Positions 1 through 8,435 of a DNA stretch of 64,000 nucleotides are shown piece after piece (the first letter of the stretch is position 1; each line of letters opens with the position of its first letter). Made by a program: the position numbers and the translations under genes. Origin of the DNA: Gemmatimonadota bacterium (GTDB lineage: Bacteria; Gemmatimonadota; Gemmatimonadetes; Gemmatimonadales; Gemmatimonadaceae); assembly GCA_040388625.1 (NCBI GenBank), contig JAZKBK010000001.1, positions 248,001-312,000 of the forward strand. The letters run 5' to 3'. The notes beneath the pieces were generated by a model. The model saw only the letters and a program-made list of their open reading frames with translations. It searched no databases and was not told the DNA's origin.

Positions 1-244
1 TCAGCCATCCGGCAAGCGTATCGCGACGCAACTCGAGCCCACGTTGCTGCAACGTCGGTGCGAGTACGATCACTGGTGACATGGGAAGCGGTCTGACCGG
101 AACGCGCGGAGCGACGTTCGCGATGAGCACGCCGCACGCAAGCAGCATCACCGGATAACTCAGCGGCTTTGCATTGCGCAGCCTGCGTTTGATTGCGCTC
201 GGCCGAGGGCCAGGGGTCCACGCGTCGGCAGAGTGAGGCAGCAC
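1..244 (-). CDS. N-terminal fragment of an exported or membrane-anchored protein, cut by the window edge
   Basis: An open frame runs leftwards off the window. It reads a short basic cytosolic stretch (IKRRLRNAK), then a hydrophobic segment (MLLACGVLIANV), then a proline-rich stretch and the start of a folded part (VIVLAPTLQQRGLELRRD). This looks like a signal anchor or signal peptide. The start is uncertain: a GTG at 244, a GTG at 274 and an ATG at 148 are all in frame and none has a clear Shine-Dalgarno. The layout of anchor plus a short repeat-like beta segment would suit an M23-type cell-wall peptidase, but too little is visible to name it. Confidence 0.4.
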   Translation of the reverse strand, partial: MLPHSADAWTPGPRPSAIKRRLRNAKPLSYPVMLLACGVLIANVAPRVPVRPLPMSPVIVLAPTLQQRGLELRRDTLAGWL

Positions 245-730
245 CGACAACGGACCGCAGACGACCGGGATCACAACCAGCTGTTGATCAGAGAGCGTCG
301 CAGCACGAATGTGGTGCTGACAACTTCAACAATTTGTATCGACATCTGTGCACCCCGGGTTCAAGATCCGTGGACTTGCGAAGGAGCTTCCGCACGCAAT
401 CTAATGTGAGATTGCGTGCATCGTCTGTGCATTTCCTACACATGCACAACCGATCTCTGACGCGGAATGCGTGCCACTACAAAACTGTCGAGAACATGCG
501 AATTGTCATTCGTGTGATGCTGATAATTGCGACATAATTCCCTAAAAAATGACCACTTTGGGTCACTACTGGATAACATCGCGTTAGTGGCTCACGAGGC
601 AGATGTTGCACCGTCGCATCATCACAACTGTTCTGCTGCTCTCGACCCCGTATCATGCATCGTGCCACAAGCGCATGTACGCACGATTGGGCATGCCGGC
701 GCGGGATCCTGCCATTGCCACCTCGCGCGG
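245..730. other. Intergenic region of 486 bases, relatively AT-rich in its middle
   Basis: No convincing gene is seen. It lies upstream of the leftmost minus-strand gene and downstream of the next minus-strand gene. It holds a perfect 11-bp inverted repeat at 392-402/409-419 with a 6-base loop (arm GCACGCAATCT) and a spaced palindrome TGACC-N6-GGTCA at 550-565 that could be an operator. The stretch around 480-560 is AT-rich compared with its surroundings and is the likely promoter area. Frames of 114-299 residues that cross it have low-complexity Arg/His-rich translations and are antisense to real genes. Confidence 0.4.
392..419. repeat. Perfect 11-bp inverted repeat with 6-base loop
   Basis: Arms at 392-402 and 409-419 are exactly complementary. 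It could be a hairpin terminator for the minus-strand gene at 731-1477 or an operator. No T-tract follows on either strand. Confidence 0.5.
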
Positions 731-1477
731 CTAATGACGTCTGCCGAGCGGCGTGTTGCGAAGCAGAAATCGTTTTATGTCCGGCGTGAATTCTTCGGAC
801 ACGTTGCCGGTGGCGTAACTCAGCACGCCGGCAAGCGACAACATCATGGCGTGATGCGGGCTGTGCATGCGACGCGGCTCCCAGCTGTTCACCGCGAATC
901 CCGTCACGACTGCGGCGGCAGCGCGCGACCACGCGATTCTGTGACTTCCGTCGTCGGTGCGCACGAAGAGTGTGTTGTGCAACGCATCTTCGGTGCGTGC
1001 AGTGAAGCCGTTGCGCGCGGATCGCTCGAAACGCGGATCCTCGTGCAACAACGCACCCACGCCGAACTCGACTGTGTGGCGAACGACTCCGCCGCCGTAT
1101 GCGGCTGCATCGCGTCGAGCATAACCGCTGATGCCGGTGCCCCATTCTTTGGGAGTGCGGCGCCATTGCGCGATCCCGGCAGCGTACGATGCGCCGAGTA
1201 CAGTGCGAATGGAAAACGTCCTGTCAGAATAGAACTCTGCTTTCTGCGCGAAGGTCATCGGACGCAGTGGCGCAGCGCTGTCGGTCGCTGCAGTGTCTGC
1301 GACGGTGCACGGGACGTTGCACGGGACGTTGCACGGGACGTTGCACGGGACGTTGCACGGGACGGTACGCGCGGTGCCGGAATCGGCGTTGGTTGGATTT
1401 TGTGCGCGGACTCGCGACGTCGGTAGCGCGAGACTGAATCCAATCAATAGCAGGACGCGGAGGGCGCGCGGGGGCAT
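731..1477 (-). CDS. Exported hypothetical protein with a Cys-containing tetrapeptide repeat
   Basis: 248 residues. Residues 1-26 form a signal peptide ending RVRAQ. A linker follows in which the tetrapeptide PCNV is repeated at about residues 40-58, placing cysteines at every fourth position (41, 45, 49, 53, 57). The remaining 180 residues look like a compact outer-membrane or periplasmic domain rich in Gly, Tyr and Arg (for example GTGISGYARRDAAAYGGG and LLHEDPRF). I recognise the style of this domain from uncharacterised proteins of soil bacteria but cannot assign a function. The repeat is encoded by an in-frame 12-bp tandem array, so copy-number change would lengthen or shorten the linker without breaking the frame. 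Confidence 0.7.
   Translation of the reverse strand: MPPRALRVLLLIGFSLALPTSRVRAQNPTNADSGTARTVPCNVPCNVPCNVPCNVPCTVADTAATDSAAPLRPMTFAQKAEFYSDRTFSIRTVLGASYAAGIAQWRRTPKEWGTGISGYARRDAAAYGGGVVRHTVEFGVGALLHEDPRFERSARNGFTARTEDALHNTLFVRTDDGSHRIAWSRAAAAVVTGFAVNSWEPRRMHSPHHAMMLSLAGVLSYATGNVSEEFTPDIKRFLLRNTPLGRRH
1299..1370. repeat. 12-bp tandem repeat inside a coding sequence
   Basis: Four perfect copies of GGGACGTTGCAC at 1311-1358 are flanked by two degenerate copies (1299-1310 and 1359-1370). On the minus strand each copy encodes Pro-Cys-Asn-Val. The unit is a multiple of three, so slippage keeps the frame. Confidence 0.9.
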
Positions 1478-1514
1478 CCATCAAAGGTAGCTACCCGCGC
1501 GCCATCCATCGAAC

Positions 1515-2348
1515 CTACTGCTTGGTCGGAGGTGCCGGGGGCAGTTGCGCCAGCCGGCGTTTCATCGACTGAAAGGCAGGGGAATCGGTTTGCAGCTTGG
1601 CGAGTTGCGCGGACGGAACGTTGGCGAGCATGCGCTGAATGTCAGCTATGCGGTCCTCGGTTCCGGGGTGATCCGAAAACCATGCCGCTGTCGATCCGGA
1701 GCTCCCCTGCGACTGCTCCTCGGCCAGCAGCTTCTTGAAGAAGCTCAACATTCCGGCCGGACTGATGCCCGCCCGCATTACGTTCTGGAATCCGCCGTTG
1801 TCCGCCTGCACCTCGTCCTCTCTGCTGAACTTCGCGAACACGGCCGTACCGCCGATGTTGATCGCTGTCGCGGCCGCCTGATTGTTGCACACGTTGGTGA
1901 GTGAGCACGCGATCGCGAGGCCGACATTCGCGCCTTGCTGCTGTTGCATCTGCTTCACGGAATGACGCAATACGACGTGCTCGATCTCGTGTCCCAATAC
2001 GCCGGCGAGCTCGTCCATCGTGCTTGCGTGCGCGAGAACGCCGCGATTCACGTACACGAATCCGCCTGGAAGCGCAAAGGCATTCACCACGTCGGTGTTG
2101 ACCACGGCAAAATGCCAGTCGAGATCCGCGCGGGATGTGCGCTTCGCGATCTCATTGCCGAGATCGTTGACGTACGCATTCACCTGCGCATCCTGCAGCA
2201 TCGGAAGCTGTGTGGAAATCTGTTGAGCCTCCTGCTGCCCCATCTGGACTTCCTGCTGCGTGGACACCGCGCACCCTGCGAGGAGCGCGGCGCCTGCGAG
2301 TGAAACAGCCAATGAAGTGGTTCGCATTGTGATCCCGGGGTGATGCAT
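1515..2348 (-). CDS. M48 family zinc metallopeptidase, lipoprotein
   Basis: 277 residues from the ATG at 2348, chosen because GAGG lies about 6 bases upstream; an ATG at 2327 is an alternative. A lipoprotein signal ends at LLAGC (Cys26). The zinc motif HEIEH is at 120-124, with a downstream glutamate/aspartate motif (SREDEVQAD, about 176-183) expected to give the third ligand. This is the compact periplasmic M48/Oma1-like protease type (BepA/LoiP group) that degrades misfolded envelope proteins. No TPR domain follows, so it is a short family member. Family membership is firm; the substrate is not known. Transcribed away from the divergent kinase-like gene at 2492. Confidence 0.9.
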   Translation of the reverse strand: MHHPGITMRTTSLAVSLAGAALLAGCAVSTQQEVQMGQQEAQQISTQLPMLQDAQVNAYVNDLGNEIAKRTSRADLDWHFAVVNTDVVNAFALPGGFVYVNRGVLAHASTMDELAGVLGHEIEHVVLRHSVKQMQQQQGANVGLAIACSLTNVCNNQAAATAINIGGTAVFAKFSREDEVQADNGGFQNVMRAGISPAGMLSFFKKLLAEEQSQGSSGSTAAWFSDHPGTEDRIADIQRMLANVPSAQLAKLQTDSPAFQSMKRRLAQLPPAPPTKQ

Positions 2349-2491
2349 CGTGCCCTCGCAAAGTGAGATGTTGCTCCGTAGGCATCGGAAAGGCACGAAC
2401 CGGACCACTCTGGCTGGCACGCGCGGCGTTGCCCGGCAGGGTTCTCGCAGATAAGTTGGCAGCGGACCGCGTCGAACCGGAGGGTTACCGA

Positions 2492-3154
2492 ATGCAGCCG
2501 ACCGCTGTGGATCTCGTCACTGTATCGCGGGAGTGTGGTGCTGGGGGGAGCGATTTCGCGGTCGCTCTGGGTGCTGCGTTGGGCTGGCCGGTGCTGGACG
2601 GGAATCTCCCCGAGCGCGTTGCCGCCAGATTGCACGTACAGTGTGGCGCAGTCCGGCAACGGGACGAGCAGACGCCGGGCCTGTTCGCCAGGATCGCCTC
2701 CACGTTGCTCATATCACCTCCGGAAGCTCCGATGCAGATCGAGACAAGCGATCTGCTGATGCCGGACTCCATCGCACAGGCCGCTCATGCCGAGATCGTG
2801 GAGGCCGCGGCTCATCCACCTGCCATAATCGTCGGGCACGGCGCACAGATGATCCTCCGGGAGCGGCCGGGCACGATGCACATCCGACTGGTCGGAACGC
2901 CGGAATCCCGTGTCGAGCGACTCGTCGCACGCGACGGAGGGACGCCCGAGGAAGCTGCGGCCAGCGCGCGACGCATCAACGGTCAGCGACAGGCGTACGT
3001 CCAGCGCTATTATCATCAGGACTGGGCTGACCCGCTGCTCTTCGACGTTCAGTTCAACACTGCTCGTGTCACGATCGAGCAGGCAGTAACGTGCGTCACG
3101 TCGATCATTGCCGCGCGCGGTCACGCAAATCCGGTACACGCATCGAGCAGCTGA
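2492..3154 (+). CDS. Cytidylate kinase-like family protein
   Basis: 220 residues. The ATG at 2492 is preceded by GGAGG (2479-2484); longer upstream frames are antisense to the M48 gene. The N-terminus (VTVSRECGAGGSDFA) resembles the glycine-rich loop of the cytidylate-kinase-like family, which usually has SR-x-x-GSGG. RLVGTPESRVERL and the later basic stretch resemble the LID region. Members of this family are mostly annotated on homology to CMP/dCMP kinases, and many have unknown substrates. Only 21 bases separate it from the RidA gene, so it probably heads a small operon with RidA and the dehydratase. Confidence 0.75.
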   Translation: MQPTAVDLVTVSRECGAGGSDFAVALGAALGWPVLDGNLPERVAARLHVQCGAVRQRDEQTPGLFARIASTLLISPPEAPMQIETSDLLMPDSIAQAAHAEIVEAAAHPPAIIVGHGAQMILRERPGTMHIRLVGTPESRVERLVARDGGTPEEAAASARRINGQRQAYVQRYYHQDWADPLLFDVQFNTARVTIEQAVTCVTSIIAARGHANPVHASSS

Positions 3155-3175
3155 CACTATCCAACCACGAGTCAC

Positions 3176-3577
3176 ATGAAATTCATCTCCACGCCGGACG
3201 CGCCGATACCCGCCGGACACTATTCACAGGGAGTCGTGCACGGCGGTTTTGTGTTCGTAGCCGGCCAGCTGCCAATCGACCCCAGGGATCCGTCGCGTGA
3301 GCCCGGTCCGATAGAAGACCAGACCGCGCAAGCGCTCGCCAACGTTGGCGCGATTCTAAGCGCAGCTGGAACGAGCCTCGATCGTGTCGTGCAGATGACG
3401 GTCTATGTTTCCGACGTATCGCTGTGGGGAAAGGTGAACGCTGTTTACTCGCGCGTGATGGGGAATCACCGTCCCGCGCGCGCGATCGTGCCAAGCGGCG
3501 AGCTGCGACACGGCATGCTCATCGAGATTCAGGCGATCGCTGCGGTCGAAGCGACCGGTCCGGAGGCAGCCACGTGA
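3176..3577 (+). CDS. RidA family reactive enamine/imine deaminase
   Basis: 133 residues. RidA proteins hydrolyse 2-aminoacrylate and related enamines released by PLP dehydratases. The sequence shows the family signature: VAGQLPIDP near the N-terminus, QTAQALANVGAILSAAG, and the C-terminal RPARAIVPSGELRHGMLIEIQAIA with the conserved Arg that binds the substrate carboxylate. The next gene encodes a threonine/serine dehydratase and starts inside this gene's stop codon, so enzyme and detoxifier are translationally coupled. That context supports the assignment strongly. Confidence 0.93.
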   Translation: MKFISTPDAPIPAGHYSQGVVHGGFVFVAGQLPIDPRDPSREPGPIEDQTAQALANVGAILSAAGTSLDRVVQMTVYVSDVSLWGKVNAVYSRVMGNHRPARAIVPSGELRHGMLIEIQAIAAVEATGPEAAT

Positions 3578-4548
3578 GCGACGCGACTCTCATCTCTCGC
3601 GCGGATGTCGATGCAGCGGCTGCGAGACTGCAGGGGCAGGCGGTTCACACGCCGATAATTTCGGCACTCGATCTGGCCGAGCGACTTGGAGTTGCGTGCG
3701 GTGTGAAGGCGGATTCGTTTCAGCGTACCGGCTCGTTCAAGTTCCGCGGTGCTTACAACTACATCGCGACAATGAATCCGGCTGATCGGACGCGCGGGGT
3801 AGTTGCACCGTCGTCGGGCAATCACGGGCAGGCCGTTGCATGCGTCGCGGCCATATTCGGAATTCCCGCAACTATCGTGATGCCGACGACGGTAACACCG
3901 ATCAAGCGCGCTGGTGTAGAGCGATGGGGGGCGACGGCTGTGCTCGCCGGCACTACGACGGATGATCGCATGTCCGCCGCACAAGATCTCTCTCGCACTA
4001 CTGGAGCGGCGATCGTTCCGCCATACGATGACCTCCGGATCATCGCGGGGCAGGCGACCTGCGGCCTCGAGATACTCACCGACGAGCCGGACGCGATGAC
4101 TTTCGTCGTTCCCGTCGGCGGCGGCGGATTGAGCGGAGGGATCGCGACGATCGTCAAGCTGATGCGCCCCGCTGCGCGAGTGATAGTCGTCGAGCCCGAA
4201 GGTGCGGCGAAGCTCTCGGCCGCATGGCGCGCCGGAACGCCCGTGGCGATCGACCGTGCTCGGAGCGCTGCCGACGGATTGCTGGCGGTAAAGATCGGCA
4301 CGGTCAACTTCGCGCATCTGCACCGTTACGCCGACGAGATTATCACGGTGACCGAAGACGAGATCGCGGAAGCCGCCGCCTATTTATTTCGCGAACTGAA
4401 GCTCGTCGCGGAGCCCAGTGGCGCGACTGCACTCGCCGCTCTGCTGGCGGAGAAGGTGAGGCCGAGCGGCGAGACGATCGCTGTACTGAGCGGCGGGAAC
4501 ATCTCGATGGATGCGCTGCGCGAGTTTACCGCAAATCATTCCGCATAA
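3574..4548 (+). CDS. PLP-dependent threonine/serine dehydratase
   Basis: 324 residues from a GTG at 3574 that overlaps the RidA stop (GTGA); GGAGG sits at 3562-3566. A longer frame from 3424 is only antisense/offset sequence. It is a fold-type II PLP enzyme: the lysine motif SFKFRGAYN (Lys56), SSGNHGQ for phosphate/substrate contacts, and the glycine loop GGGGLSGG. There is no ACT regulatory domain, so it resembles catabolic TdcB or serine racemase/dehydratase rather than feedback-regulated IlvA. The expected reaction is deamination of threonine to 2-oxobutanoate or serine to pyruvate through an enamine, which the coupled RidA would clear. Confidence 0.9.
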   Translation: MSDATLISRADVDAAAARLQGQAVHTPIISALDLAERLGVACGVKADSFQRTGSFKFRGAYNYIATMNPADRTRGVVAPSSGNHGQAVACVAAIFGIPATIVMPTTVTPIKRAGVERWGATAVLAGTTTDDRMSAAQDLSRTTGAAIVPPYDDLRIIAGQATCGLEILTDEPDAMTFVVPVGGGGLSGGIATIVKLMRPAARVIVVEPEGAAKLSAAWRAGTPVAIDRARSAADGLLAVKIGTVNFAHLHRYADEIITVTEDEIAEAAAYLFRELKLVAEPSGATALAALLAEKVRPSGETIAVLSGGNISMDALREFTANHSA

Positions 4549-4561
4549 GCAGTCGGCAGTT

Positions 4562-5047
4562 CTACGCCGCGCTCACTCGTGGCCGCGGAGTCCCGTTGTC
4601 GGTCCATGACACGAGCAGCCTCCGAATCGTTCCGCGCGCCGTATCCTGCGTGACGCCAGTCGCCCGCAACGCCGACGTAGTCGGATCATCGTGCACCGAA
4701 ATGATCGCGAGTAACAGGTGCTCCGTTCCGACCCGGCGATTGCCCAGCATCGCTGCTTCCTCCTCGGCGCGCCGAACGATCATTTCGAGCGAAGCCGGCC
4801 TGACCGGAAATCTGCGGAGGCGCAGATTCGCTTCGCGCTCGCGGGAAATCTGATCGGCACGGTCCAGCACCTCGTCGATGCTCACATCGAGCGCGGTGAG
4901 TACACCCCGGGCGAGTGACGGTCCGCACCCTTCGATGGCCCGCAATAGCTCCGTACTTGCCAACGCCGACGGGCGCCGCCTCAACGCGACGCTGGTAAGC
5001 CCCAGCGTATCCTCAGCCCGGTCCGTAAAGCCACTCTTCCACGACAT
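4562..5047 (-). CDS. Clp N-terminal-domain protein
   Basis: 161 residues. Two Clp-N-like repeats are visible. The second is clearest: LEMIVRRAEEEAAMLGNRRVGTEHLLLAI, matching the ClpA/ClpC N-domain helix pattern; the first (FTDRAEDTLGLTSVALRR) is divergent. There is no AAA+ ATPase module, so this is a stand-alone adaptor-type domain like ClpS-independent N-domain proteins of unknown role. It ends 13 bases from the dehydratase gene's end in convergent orientation. Confidence 0.75.
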   Translation of the reverse strand: MSWKSGFTDRAEDTLGLTSVALRRRPSALASTELLRAIEGCGPSLARGVLTALDVSIDEVLDRADQISREREANLRLRRFPVRPASLEMIVRRAEEEAAMLGNRRVGTEHLLLAIISVHDDPTTSALRATGVTQDTARGTIRRLLVSWTDNGTPRPRVSAA

Positions 5048-5212
5048 GACGCACCTCCATATCCTTGCCCGCTCCGCAACGGCGGGCTGATATCACATGT
5101 GTCACGCCCTCGCGACAGACGGTTTGCGCGGAACAGCGGCTGATCGCGGATAGGCGCCGAGGTTGACGCCGTGGGAGGCCGAGGGGTATTCTCCCGCTCC
5201 ACCAGAGCCCCC

Positions 5213-6952
5213 ATGCTTCAGCCCCTACCCATTCCCACGCAGGCGAACGCAGCCGATCGGCGGGGCGGGGTGCGTCCAACCCCCTGGTGGCTGGACCTGC
5301 TGCTGGTGCTGTTCGTGGCAGCCATCGCGTTCGGGATCGCGCGCGCGGCGGCGCGCTGGAGCTCGCCACTCTCGCCGAACGTGCGAATCGATACGTCGAT
5401 CGCGCTGCTCCCGATGTACGCGGGCCTGTCCACGTTGCGCATGGCCGTGGCGTATGTGGTGTCGCTCGTATTCAGCCTCGTCTATGCGCGCGCCGCGGCC
5501 GCGAGCAGGACCGCCGAACGCATCATGCTCCCGGTGCTGGACATACTCCAGAGCATTCCGATTCTGTCGTTCATGCCAGGTGTCGTGCTTGGACTCGCTG
5601 CCGCTTTCCCGGGCCGCACGCTGGGGCTCGAACTCGCCGCGATTCTGCTCATCTTCACCAGCCAGGCGTGGAACCTCGCCTTCAGTTTCCATCAGTCGCT
5701 CACGACGATTCCCCGCGAGCTCAACGAGGCCGCCGACGTGTACCGACTGGGACTCTGGCGCCGTTTTACGCGGCTGGAGCTGCCGTTCGGCGCAATCGCG
5801 CTGATCCAGAACAGCATGATGAGCTGGGCGGGAGGCTGGTTCTTCCTCATGGCGTCGGAGCAATTCGTGCTCGGCAGCAACAACCTCCGTCTCCCGGGTC
5901 TGGGCTCGTATCTCGCCGCAGCCTCGGAAGCGCGCGACACGCGCGCGATAATATGGGGAATCGTCGCCCTCGTTACGGTTATCGTACTGCTGGATCAGAT
6001 ACTCTGGCGCCCGCTGGTTGCGTGGTCGGACAAGTTCAAGTTCGAGCAGTCCGGCGGTGACGCTTCGGAATCGTGGATGCTGGACTTGCTGCGCAACTCC
6101 TCGCTCGTGGCGTGGCTGCACGATCATACAGTAGCTCCGATAGAGAAGTCGCTGGATCGGCCCCGTGAGCCGCGCAAGCGCTCCATTCCGATAGTTCCGC
6201 GATGGATGCGTGTGCTCGCGGGATTGCTCCTCGGACTGGCGGCGGTAGCGATCGTCATCTGGGGTGGTTTCGCCGCGTTCCACGCGGTGTCGGGTCTGAC
6301 CGGAAGAACATGGTGGACGATACTCGTCGCCACACTCGCGACGTTCGGTCGCACGCTCGCAGCGTTGATCATCGCGACGGCGTGGACGGTGCCATTCGGT
6401 GTCGCCGTCGGGATGAGCCCCAAATGGTCGCGCAGGTTGCAGCCGGTGGTGCAGGTCATCGCGTCGATCCCCGCAACTGCACTGTTCTCCGTTCTTCTGC
6501 TCATACTGCTGTCACTTCCGGGCGGCCTCAACATTGCCGCCATCGCCCTGATGGTGCTGGGTACACAGTGGTATGTTCTGTTCAACGTGATTGCCGGAGC
6601 AATGGCGATCCCGTCCGATCTCAAGGAAGCGGCTGGTGTATACGGGCTCACGGGCTGGCGTCGATGGAAGCTGCTGATCATACCGGCGATCTTTCCGTAC
6701 CTGGTCACAGGGTTGATCACCGCGACCGGCGGCGCGTGGAATGCGAGCATCGTTTCCGAGTACGTGATATTCGCGGGCCACAAGATAAGCACCGTCGGGT
6801 TGGGCGCGTTGATCGCGGAAGCCGCCGACGCGCAGAACTTTCCGCTACTTCTGGCGTCCACGCTCGTGATGGCGGCGGTCGTGATACTCGGGAATAGACT
6901 CGTGTGGCGCAGGTTGTATCGCATCGCACAATCGCGTTATCGTCTGGAATGA
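5213..6952 (+). CDS. ABC transporter permease, two fused NitT/TauT-type permease domains
   Basis: 579 residues from ATG 5213; a GTG at 5171 preceded by no clear site is possible. Two BPD_transp_1 membrane domains are fused. Each has an EAA loop: ELNEAADVYRLGLWRRF in the first half and DLKEAAGVYGLTGWRRW in the second. About 12 hydrophobic helices are split by a soluble linker around residues 285-330. This makes an importer pore from one chain, and the ATPase follows 10 bases downstream. The family moves sulfonates, nitrate or similar small anions, but no substrate-binding protein lies in the window, so the cargo is unknown. Confidence 0.9.
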   Translation: MLQPLPIPTQANAADRRGGVRPTPWWLDLLLVLFVAAIAFGIARAAARWSSPLSPNVRIDTSIALLPMYAGLSTLRMAVAYVVSLVFSLVYARAAAASRTAERIMLPVLDILQSIPILSFMPGVVLGLAAAFPGRTLGLELAAILLIFTSQAWNLAFSFHQSLTTIPRELNEAADVYRLGLWRRFTRLELPFGAIALIQNSMMSWAGGWFFLMASEQFVLGSNNLRLPGLGSYLAAASEARDTRAIIWGIVALVTVIVLLDQILWRPLVAWSDKFKFEQSGGDASESWMLDLLRNSSLVAWLHDHTVAPIEKSLDRPREPRKRSIPIVPRWMRVLAGLLLGLAAVAIVIWGGFAAFHAVSGLTGRTWWTILVATLATFGRTLAALIIATAWTVPFGVAVGMSPKWSRRLQPVVQVIASIPATALFSVLLLILLSLPGGLNIAAIALMVLGTQWYVLFNVIAGAMAIPSDLKEAAGVYGLTGWRRWKLLIIPAIFPYLVTGLITATGGAWNASIVSEYVIFAGHKISTVGLGALIAEAADAQNFPLLLASTLVMAAVVILGNRLVWRRLYRIAQSRYRLE

Positions 6953-6962
6953 GGCAAGCAGC

Positions 6963-8378
6963 ATGACAACGGCCATATCTGCACCACCGGCGAACGAGCG
7001 CGGCGCGGTAATACTCGAAGCACGCGCGGTGGACAAGTATTACGGCGACGACCGCACACCCGTGCTGGATCACGTCAGCGTTGCGTTGCACGCTGGCGAA
7101 TTCGTCGCGCTGCTCGGCCCGTCGGGATCCGGCAAATCGACGTTGCTGCGTTTGCTGTCGGGACTGATGCCGCCGTCTTCGGGGCGCGTGCTGTCCCACG
7201 GCGAGGATCTCACCGGAATCAATCCGAACGTCGCGATCGTGTTCCAGAGTTTTGCGTTGTTTCCATGGCTCACCGTTCTGCAGAACGTGGAGCTCGGTCT
7301 GCTCGCGGCTGGGGTTCCGTCCGACCAACGCCGGGAACGCGCGATTGCCGCGATCGACCTCATCGGACTCGACGGTTATGAGGAAGCGTTTCCGAAAGAG
7401 CTTTCCGGCGGCATGAAGCAGCGCGTCGGTTTCGCGCGCGCACTGGTGGTCCAGCCGGAAGTGCTTTTCATGGACGAGCCGTTTTCCGCTCTTGACGTGT
7501 TGACCGGTGAGACGCTGCGCGCCGAGCTGCAGGAGCTGTGGAGCTCTCGCTCGATGCCCACCAAGGCGGTGCTGCTCGTCACGCACAACATCGAGGAAGC
7601 AGTGACGCTCGCCGATCGCATTCTCGTGTTCGGCGCGAACCCGGGGCACATCCGGATCGAGCTGCCGGGACTACCGGCGCACGAGCGAGCGCATCACGGT
7701 CCAGCGAGGCAGCATCTCGTCGACGCGATCTATCGCGTGATGACAAACCCGGGTGAGGACGCATCGAAGCTCGTCGGCCGCCCGAGTACTCCCACACGGG
7801 CGGAGCGTCCGCGCCGCTATCAGGTGCTGCCCGACGTCGGGATCGACGATCTCACAGGATTCGTGCAGTACCTCTCGACGATGGGCGGCCGTGCGAACGT
7901 GCACGATCTCGCGCGCGATCTTCAGCTCCGCAGCGACGACGTGCTCGCCATCGTCGAAGCCACCGACCTGCTTGGCTTTGCCGACCTCCAGGATCGCGCA
8001 GTCGTCATCACACAACCGGGAATCGAGTTTGCCGACGCCGATCTCGACATCGAGAAGGCGATGTTCCGGCGTTATGCCCTGGCTCACGTGTCGCTGCTGC
8101 GACACATAGTGCGCGAACTGGACGCGTCTCCGTCAGGCACGCTCGACTCGGACCGCCTCATGGAGGAGCTGGAAGAAGCTTTCTCCGGTGGCGAGGCACG
8201 TCGTCAGTTCGAGACGGTCGTCGACTGGGGTCGATACGCCGAGTTGTTCTCGTACGACGATGCAAGCGGCGAGCTGCGGCTGGACCCGGAGACCGGCGTC
8301 GGAGCGGCCGATGCACTGCGTGAAGCGATGACCGCAGGCGGCTCCGCGACCTGGTCGGTGGACGGGGACGAGAACTAG
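6963..8378 (+). CDS. ABC transporter ATP-binding protein with C-terminal AAA-associated domain
   Basis: 471 residues. The ATPase half carries Walker A GPSGSGKST (52-60), Q-loop VFQSFALFPW, signature LSGGMKQRV and Walker B VLFMDEPF, closest to the NitT/TauT/SsuB group. The C-terminal 170 residues (about 290-440) resemble the AAA-associated domain found on some of these ATPases, with a winged-helix-like start (LTGFVQYLSTMGGRANVHDLA). That domain may sense a regulator or substrate. It is cotranscribed with the fused permease. The two genes give a full inner-membrane importer except for the binding protein. Confidence 0.92.
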   Translation: MTTAISAPPANERGAVILEARAVDKYYGDDRTPVLDHVSVALHAGEFVALLGPSGSGKSTLLRLLSGLMPPSSGRVLSHGEDLTGINPNVAIVFQSFALFPWLTVLQNVELGLLAAGVPSDQRRERAIAAIDLIGLDGYEEAFPKELSGGMKQRVGFARALVVQPEVLFMDEPFSALDVLTGETLRAELQELWSSRSMPTKAVLLVTHNIEEAVTLADRILVFGANPGHIRIELPGLPAHERAHHGPARQHLVDAIYRVMTNPGEDASKLVGRPSTPTRAERPRRYQVLPDVGIDDLTGFVQYLSTMGGRANVHDLARDLQLRSDDVLAIVEATDLLGFADLQDRAVVITQPGIEFADADLDIEKAMFRRYALAHVSLLRHIVRELDASPSGTLDSDRLMEELEEAFSGGEARRQFETVVDWGRYAELFSYDDASGELRLDPETGVGAADALREAMTAGGSATWSVDGDEN

Positions 8379-8397
8379 AGGGGATTTCCCGGATGGC

Positions 8398-8423
8398 GTC
8401 GTCCCCGCGACCGCAGGGACGAC
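8398..8423. terminator. Hairpin between convergent genes
   Basis: Perfect 8-bp arms GTCGTCCC/GGGACGAC with a 10-base loop, between the ends of the ABC ATPase (+) and the gene at 8436 (-). No T-tract is present, so termination is inferred from position. Confidence 0.5.
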
Positions 8424-8435
8424 GATCCCGTGTGC

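Noticed and set aside
477-1166. Long Arg/His-rich frames opposite the gene at 731-1477
   Set aside because: Low-complexity translation, no start site, and fully antisense to a frame with a signal peptide and repeat.
1299-1370. CRISPR-like array
   Set aside because: Units are 12 bp, adjacent and without spacers, inside a coding frame.
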